Position numbers and translations under genes: made by a program. From Chryseobacterium sp. YIM B08800 (GTDB taxonomy: Bacteria; Bacteroidota; Bacteroidia; Flavobacteriales; Weeksellaceae): a stretch of DNA of 64,000 nucleotides. Where the stretch lies: NCBI RefSeq assembly GCF_026163565.1, contig NZ_JAPDKN010000040.1, positions 23,894-87,893 of the forward strand, written 5' to 3'. How positions within the stretch are numbered: position 1 is the first letter of the stretch; each line of letters begins with the position of its first letter. The notes under the pieces are model-generated. The model searched no databases. It was not told where the DNA came from and was given only the letters and a program-made list of their open reading frames with translations. Shown in pieces: positions 61,102 to 64,000 of the stretch.

Positions 61102-61935
61102 TTAAATTTCTTCTTCAGCTATATATGTTTTTACAATTGGGTGAACTTTTGCATTTTCAGGATGATAAGTCATGTCAAAGCTTGACCATCCAGAGGACCA
61201 ATATAGCATCATTTCTTTAAGATAAGGAACGTCTTTTGTTTCATCATATTTAAAATTCTGATCAAAAATCTCTTGCATTTCTGGCAATAATTTAGGATAA
61301 AACATTTGATCTTCTTCATCAAAAACCTCAATGTAAATATCAAGATGATTTCTAATCTCATTTAATAAACCCGTTCTAAAATCCCATCCTATTGTCACAA
61401 TATCAGAACCTCTAACTGAAAGAATTGGTTGCCACTCAAGGTTTTCATCACTTACAACAAATACACTACCCGTCAACGGCAATAAACTTGGTACATTAGA
61501 AAACCATTTGTCAAAAATCTTTTTTCTTTTTTCAGCAGATTTTGGCTTTATTCCCCATGATTTTAGCCAAACTTTATTTACAGAATCAATATCATCAAAC
61601 ATCCATTGATAAGGTTCTTTCAAAACCTTCGTAATCTCTTTTTCATCTTCCAACCAATTGTAGAAAAAAGTACACTGTTCGGTAATTATTTCACCCTCAT
61701 CTTCGTATTCTACAATTTCTTTTTTATCAATAGCATGGAGGATTTTCAAGAATTCACGGTGTTCTGATGTAAATCTGACGGAGTATTTCAATTCAATAAA
61801 ATCAATTTGTTTTTCACTGAGAGGCTGCCATTTTGCTCCATAAAATCCTTTCTGGCAAGTATTTTCACTCCAAAATCTTTCTGTTCGTTCTTTTAGCCAA
61901 TATAAAAAATCTGTAAAATTTACTGGTATTTCCAT
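61102..61935 (-). CDS. SMI1/KNR4-family protein (likely immunity protein)
   Basis: 277 residues. The N-terminal half has the SMI1/KNR4 (SUKH) pattern: KWQPLSEKQIDFIELKYSV, FTSEHREFLKILHAID. The central part LLPLTGSVFVVSDENLEWQP and VRGSDIVTIGWDFRTGLLNEI, here by its core, are typical of the fold's later strands. SUKH proteins are common immunity partners of polymorphic and contact-delivered toxins. No toxin gene is adjacent; it stands as one unit in a one-strand array, with a tRNA-like element on each side. This is the orphan-immunity layout. Confidence 0.82.
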   Translation of the reverse strand: MEIPVNFTDFLYWLKERTERFWSENTCQKGFYGAKWQPLSEKQIDFIELKYSVRFTSEHREFLKILHAIDKKEIVEYEDEGEIITEQCTFFYNWLEDEKEITKVLKEPYQWMFDDIDSVNKVWLKSWGIKPKSAEKRKKIFDKWFSNVPSLLPLTGSVFVVSDENLEWQPILSVRGSDIVTIGWDFRTGLLNEIRNHLDIYIEVFDEEDQMFYPKLLPEMQEIFDQNFKYDETKDVPYLKEMMLYWSSGWSSFDMTYHPENAKVHPIVKTYIAEEEI

Positions 61936-61982
61936 GTAATTTATTTTTTAATTAAAAAAGAGGCGAAAGGTGAGAAAACCAC

Positions 61983-62067
61983 AAAATAATAAGTCATGAA
62001 GACCTATTTTCTGGAGTCGAACCAATATCATAAGATTAACCGAAGTAAGTTTTCTCTAACGGCACTC
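61983..62067 (-). repeat. tRNA-like element P5 (degenerate 3' half)
   Basis: Minus strand. The motif at 62067-62041 is 27 bases (GAGTGCCGTT start, TACTTCG end). The T-arm is UUGG-UUCGACU-CCAG (62025-62011). Then AAAATA and TATTTT close a longer hairpin (62010-61983). No D-arm follows; next is the leader of the SMI1 gene. Confidence 0.65.
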
Positions 62068-62112
62068 TTTATTTTTATCAAGATAAATTTCGTACAGACA
62101 CTTTACGCTTAT

Positions 62113-62199
62113 GTCCTACCATTAGACTACTGTTTTTACAGACAGGATTCGAACCTGTATCTTAAGCCTGGAACGAAGTATTTCTATACTACGACACTT
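62113..62199 (-). repeat. tRNA-like element P4
   Basis: Minus strand. The motif is at 62199-62174 with all conserved bases (AAGTGTCGTA, TACTTCG). T-arm ACAGG-UUCGAAU-CCUGU (62058-... on the 62158-62142 stretch), a short CUGU-AAAA-ACAG stem (62141-62130), UA, then D-arm GUCU-AAUGGUA-GGAC (62127-62113). The acceptor-equivalent stem is only four bases. Confidence 0.72.
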
Positions 62200-62247
62200 G
62201 ATATTTTATTTTTAAATTTAAAAGAGGTAACCTATTGAAAGACTTCC

Positions 62248-62317
62248 CAATCTTTTTCAAGATCGTTTGGATTCGAACCAAAATTAAACCACGAAGTAGG
62301 TCTTTTCTACGACACTC
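62248..62317 (-). repeat. tRNA-like element P3, permuted acceptor stem
   Basis: Minus strand. The motif is at 62317-62292. T-arm UUUGG-UUCGAAU-CCAAA (62282-62266 region), then CGAUCUU-GAAA-AAGAUUG (62265-62248), a full seven-base acceptor-like stem (one G-U) closed by a GNRA-type tetraloop. The D-arm that should follow is not clear. Confidence 0.75.
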
Positions 62318-62363
62318 TTATTATTAAATCAAGGTAATAATTGCAGAATTTTTCAGTGCTTTT

Positions 62364-62464
62364 GCTCTACCGACTGAGGTACTCTTCCATTTTTAAGGAA
62401 AAGGCAGGATTCGAACCTGCGACCCAAAGATTAAATATCGAAGTATGATTCTAAAACGACACTT
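62364..62464 (-). repeat. tRNA-like element P2, permuted
   Basis: Minus strand. The motif is at 62464-62439. Variable-loop-like GGGUC, T-arm GCAGG-UUCGAAU-CCUGC (62420-62404), acceptor strand CUUUUCC (62403-62397), an 8-base spacer (62396-62389), GGAAGAG (62388-62382), UA, then D-arm CCUC-AGUCGGUA-GAGC (62379-62364). CUUUUCC and GGAAGAG pair over seven bases (one G-U). AAAG after the D-arm can pair with CUUU before GGGUC, as an anticodon stem would. Confidence 0.8.
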
Positions 62465-62485
62465 GATTTGTTTATATTTTTTTTT

Positions 62486-62554
62486 AAACCGAGCAATTGA
62501 TAAAAAGAGTTTTTAGTTCAATGTAAAGTAGAAGGAACTCTTTTTTACGGCATC
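62486..62554 (-). repeat. Array element M3 (no T-arm)
   Basis: Minus strand. A variant of the motif (GATGCCGTAA ... TCCTTCT) at 62554-62530. AAAAAGAGTT and AACTCTTTTT form a ten-base stem (62545-62536 with 62511-62502), followed by GCTCGGTTTAAA. This form recurs as M1 and M2 with different stem sequence. Confidence 0.7.
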
Positions 62555-62602
62555 GGTTGTTTTAAAGTAAGGTAAAAAATCAAACAGAGACTTACTGACA
62601 GA

Positions 62603-62694
62603 GCGCTACCAATTACGCCATCCCGATTTAACGAGAACAGGATTCGAACCTGTATTGCTGTCCCTAAACGAAGAAATTCTGTTTTACGACACTT
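62603..62694 (-). repeat. tRNA-like element P1, permuted
   Basis: Minus strand. The motif at 62694-62669 (AAGTGTCGTA ... TTCTTCG) follows the DUF6584 gene. T-arm ACAGG-UUCGAAU-CCUGU (62653-62637), acceptor strand UCUCGUU (62636-62630), two bases, AUCGGGA (62627-62621), UG, then D-arm GCGU-AAUUGGUA-GCGC (62618-62603). The acceptor strands pair at six of seven positions. Confidence 0.75.
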
Positions 62695-62701
62695 ACTTTT
62701 T

Positions 62702-62730
62702 TTGTTATTTGTTATTTGTTATTTGTTATT
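62702..62730. repeat. Heptamer tandem repeat (TTGTTAT)4
   Basis: Four exact copies of TTGTTAT next to element P1, between the DUF6584 gene and the array element. Confidence 0.85.
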
Positions 62731-62768
62731 GCAAAATTATTATGTTTGTGCGCATTCTATCTGCGCAG

Positions 62769-63302
62769 TTAGAAAATTATTTCAAATAAAATTTTAATTA
62801 TCTCACAAAGCTTTACAAATCCTAAAACCGGAAGTAAAATAATTCCTCCAATAAAAAGGTAAAACCCCATTTTACTTAAAAAACTGTCTTTAGATTCTGT
62901 ATAATTTCTTTTTTCTCTTCCTTTTCTTTTAAAATCAGGAACGTGTTTTGTTTTTATAAAACTATCCGATTCTAATTCGTTCAAAATATCTCTTGCATAC
63001 TGAGAAAGTTGATTTTTATTTCCACGGAAAACAATATCTTTTAAAATAGCATTTCCGGAATTACTCAGAGATTTTCTATAAATTTCGACAGCTTCTTTCA
63101 TTTCAAAATCCTGAATTTCAGACAAAACCCAAAATTTTCCTGCTTCATCTTTAAATCCTGAATCATAATAAATTTGTCCAAGTTTTTCTCTTAAAGAAAT
63201 ATCATCCGGAAACTCATTGATTAAACTTCTTATTCTGTCGCAGGCTTTTTTCTTTCTTCCTGCTTTCAGGTCTTCTTCAATTCTGTAGAAAATATTTCCC
63301 AT
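62769..63302 (-). CDS. DUF6584 family protein with C-terminal membrane helix
   Basis: 177 residues. The first 70 residues (YRIEEDLKAGRKKKACDRIR, EFPDDISLREKLGQIYYDSG) are a TPR-like helical domain matching DUF6584. A linker rich in lysine and arginine leads to one hydrophobic C-terminal segment (MGFYLFIGGIILLPVLGFVK). DUF6584 proteins are often found in arrays of immunity-type genes; the function is not known. It lies between element P1 (downstream) and M2 (upstream). Confidence 0.82.
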   Translation of the reverse strand: MGNIFYRIEEDLKAGRKKKACDRIRSLINEFPDDISLREKLGQIYYDSGFKDEAGKFWVLSEIQDFEMKEAVEIYRKSLSNSGNAILKDIVFRGNKNQLSQYARDILNELESDSFIKTKHVPDFKRKGREKRNYTESKDSFLSKMGFYLFIGGIILLPVLGFVKLCEIIKILFEIIF

Positions 63303-63334
63303 AATTTTTTAATTAAAAACCAAGTAACAAATTA

Positions 63335-63398
63335 TAAGAGTTTTTAAATATTGTTCAAATTGGAAGTTTGACGATGGAACTCTTAAGATAACGACATT
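63335..63398 (-). repeat. Array element M2 (no T-arm)
   Basis: Minus strand. The motif variant at 63398-63372 (AATGTCGTTA ... CATCG). TAAGAGTT and AACTCTTA pair (63385-63378 with 63342-63335). It lies 33 bases before the DUF6584 start. Confidence 0.65.
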
Positions 63399-63407
63399 GG
63401 TTAGTTT

Positions 63408-63477
63408 AAACCGAGCGATATAGCGAAAAGACTCATTTTTCAATTGGAAGTCGAAGGATTTCTTTTCTTACGGCATA
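63408..63477 (-). repeat. Array element M1 (no T-arm)
   Basis: Minus strand. The motif variant at 63477-63452 (TATGCCGTAA ... TCCTTCG) begins 13 bases after the stop of the gene at 63490. GAAAAGA and TCTTTTC pair (63467-63461 with 63431-63425), followed by GCTCGGTTTAAA as in M3. Confidence 0.7.
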
Positions 63478-63489
63478 GGTTTGTTTTTA

Positions 63490-63942
63490 TTAATCTTCAT
63501 ATTTAAAATAAATAAGATATTTATTTTTAACTCCTTCTATAAAAAAATATTCATAATTAATTCCTAATTCATAATACGTTTCAGCAGAATAATCAAATTC
63601 CACTTTTTTAATATTTTTAATACATACCACATCATTTAGTTCACTGAAAAACATATTAATAGCATAACTTTCTCTTGTGTCATTGATTCTTAAATTAAGT
63701 ATTTCACCATTTTTAAAGAACCAATTATTTAAAGACTTTTGAAACTCTTCAAAGTTAATATCTTCAATAGTAAATAAGCATTCTTCTGGAAGTTGAAATT
63801 TATTTCTATAAAAAATAGATTCATCTTCTTCTAATTCCATTTCAAGAATTTCATATTCATAAGATAAATTACTATTTGGAGTATTTAAATCTGCATATGT
63901 ATATAAAACTCCTTTTATAAAATCTAAAGTTATATTTTTCAT
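63490..63942 (-). CDS. Unknown acidic protein of the cassette array
   Basis: 150 residues, acidic, with alternating short strands (ISYEYEILEMELEEDESIFY-like start, here LSYEYEILEMELEEDESIFY; VCIKNIKKVEFDYSAETYYE; YFFIEGVKNKYLIYFKYED). I do not recognise a family. Size, charge and position suggest an immunity-type protein, like the SMI1 gene further along. The gene is whole; its ATG is at 63942 and the 58 bases before it up to the edge hold no motif copy. An array element (M1) follows its stop. Confidence 0.65.
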   Translation of the reverse strand: MKNITLDFIKGVLYTYADLNTPNSNLSYEYEILEMELEEDESIFYRNKFQLPEECLFTIEDINFEEFQKSLNNWFFKNGEILNLRINDTRESYAINMFFSELNDVVCIKNIKKVEFDYSAETYYELGINYEYFFIEGVKNKYLIYFKYED

Positions 63943-64000
63943 TTTGTAGTTTTTATTTCCTAGCCCCGATGTTCTATGTTAATATGCAAATTCTTTAGGT

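Larger units (their letters stand above)
60764..63942 (-). other. One-strand cassette array with tRNA-like intergenic elements
   Basis: Three genes (ends 63490, 62769 and 61102) on the minus strand, each followed at its 3' end by a copy of the same 26-base motif, with ten motif copies in all between 60911 and 63477. Seven of these lead into tRNA-like T-arms and four or five into D-arms in permuted order. Between P5 and P1 four copies follow one another without a gene, as if genes had been lost. The array ends at the terminator at 60764 and continues beyond the right edge. No recombinase is in the window. Confidence 0.7.

Noticed and set aside
61996..62238. Plus-strand 80-residue open frame
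   Set aside because: It runs antisense across elements P4 and P5 and is made of their complementary sequence; no promoter or family.
60831..62694. Calling the T-arm segments ordinary tRNA genes
   Set aside because: Acceptor stems do not pair in normal order and no full anticodon arm is present between a D-arm and the next T-arm.
60831..63477. CRISPR array
   Set aside because: Repeats are structured, vary in length and are not separated by uniform spacers; no cas gene is visible.
60911..63477. Classical integron attC sites
   Set aside because: The GTTRRRY core is absent and no integrase is in the window; only the placement after genes is similar.

Overview
The window is AT-rich chromosomal DNA from a Flavobacteriia-type Bacteroidetes, most likely Chryseobacterium or a close Weeksellaceae relative. 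The main reasons are: two type IX secretion cargo/assembly proteins (a gliding-motility type B C-terminal domain and a PorZ with a type A tail), malate:quinone oxidoreductase, DPP-IV, DUF1572/DUF1684/DUF3667/DUF6496 family genes, and many promoters with the Bacteroidetes -7 element TAnnTTTG. No rRNA operon, CRISPR array, integrase or complete insertion sequence is visible.

Layout. 1-10 kb holds a partial mtaB, small conserved genes, a large secreted T9SS type B protein, an alpha-glucan phosphorylase-like enzyme and a secreted DPP-IV peptidase. 10.4-17.4 kb holds a RelE/ParE-type toxin-antitoxin pair and three POT peptide transporters interrupted by a DUF1016 nuclease gene, then a secreted thioredoxin. 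17.5-31.9 kb is housekeeping: recG, dapA, a 5'-nucleotidase split over two genes, porZ-recO, an SDR dehydrogenase, acetyltransferases, mqo and gpsA. 32-39.4 kb holds an M23 peptidase, an Rrf2 regulator with its NAD(P)-binding oxidoreductase, a beta-lactamase-like hydrolase, an XRE membrane regulator, an FKBP isomerase and a catalase-fold protein. 39.5-45.7 kb is a Ter (tellurite/stress) cluster on the minus strand: HAD, phosphoribosyltransferase, TerD, TelA, unknown, TerD, TerC. 45.9-48.5 kb has a short leader peptide and transcription attenuator in front of a second EF-G. 48.8-50.3 kb is a SulP transporter, and 51-51.8 kb has two small helix-turn-helix genes. 51.8-60.5 kb holds a giant DUF3686 AAA+ ATPase, a YqiK-type flotillin, a YqiJ-type membrane protein and a divergent XRE regulator.

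The right end (about 60.8 kb to the edge) is the most unusual part. It is a one-strand array of small genes (SMI1/KNR4 family, DUF6584, an unknown acidic protein) separated by at least ten copies of a structured intergenic element. Seven copies carry a tRNA T-arm and most continue into an acceptor stem and D-arm in permuted order (3' half before 5' half). All ten begin with the same approximately 26-base motif, which lies at the 3' end of every gene in the array. The array ends at an intrinsic terminator. The arrangement resembles recombinase-associated immunity-gene arrays of Bacteroidetes, but the tRNA-like permuted elements are not something I can match to a described system.

The second feature of note is the 28-codon leader ORF at 45974-46060, whose last eight codons can pair with the 3' arm of the following terminator. 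This is the layout of ribosome-mediated attenuation, placed before an EF-G paralogue. Intergenic DNA across the window also carries heptamer-period tandem repeats and several dispersed hairpin elements.
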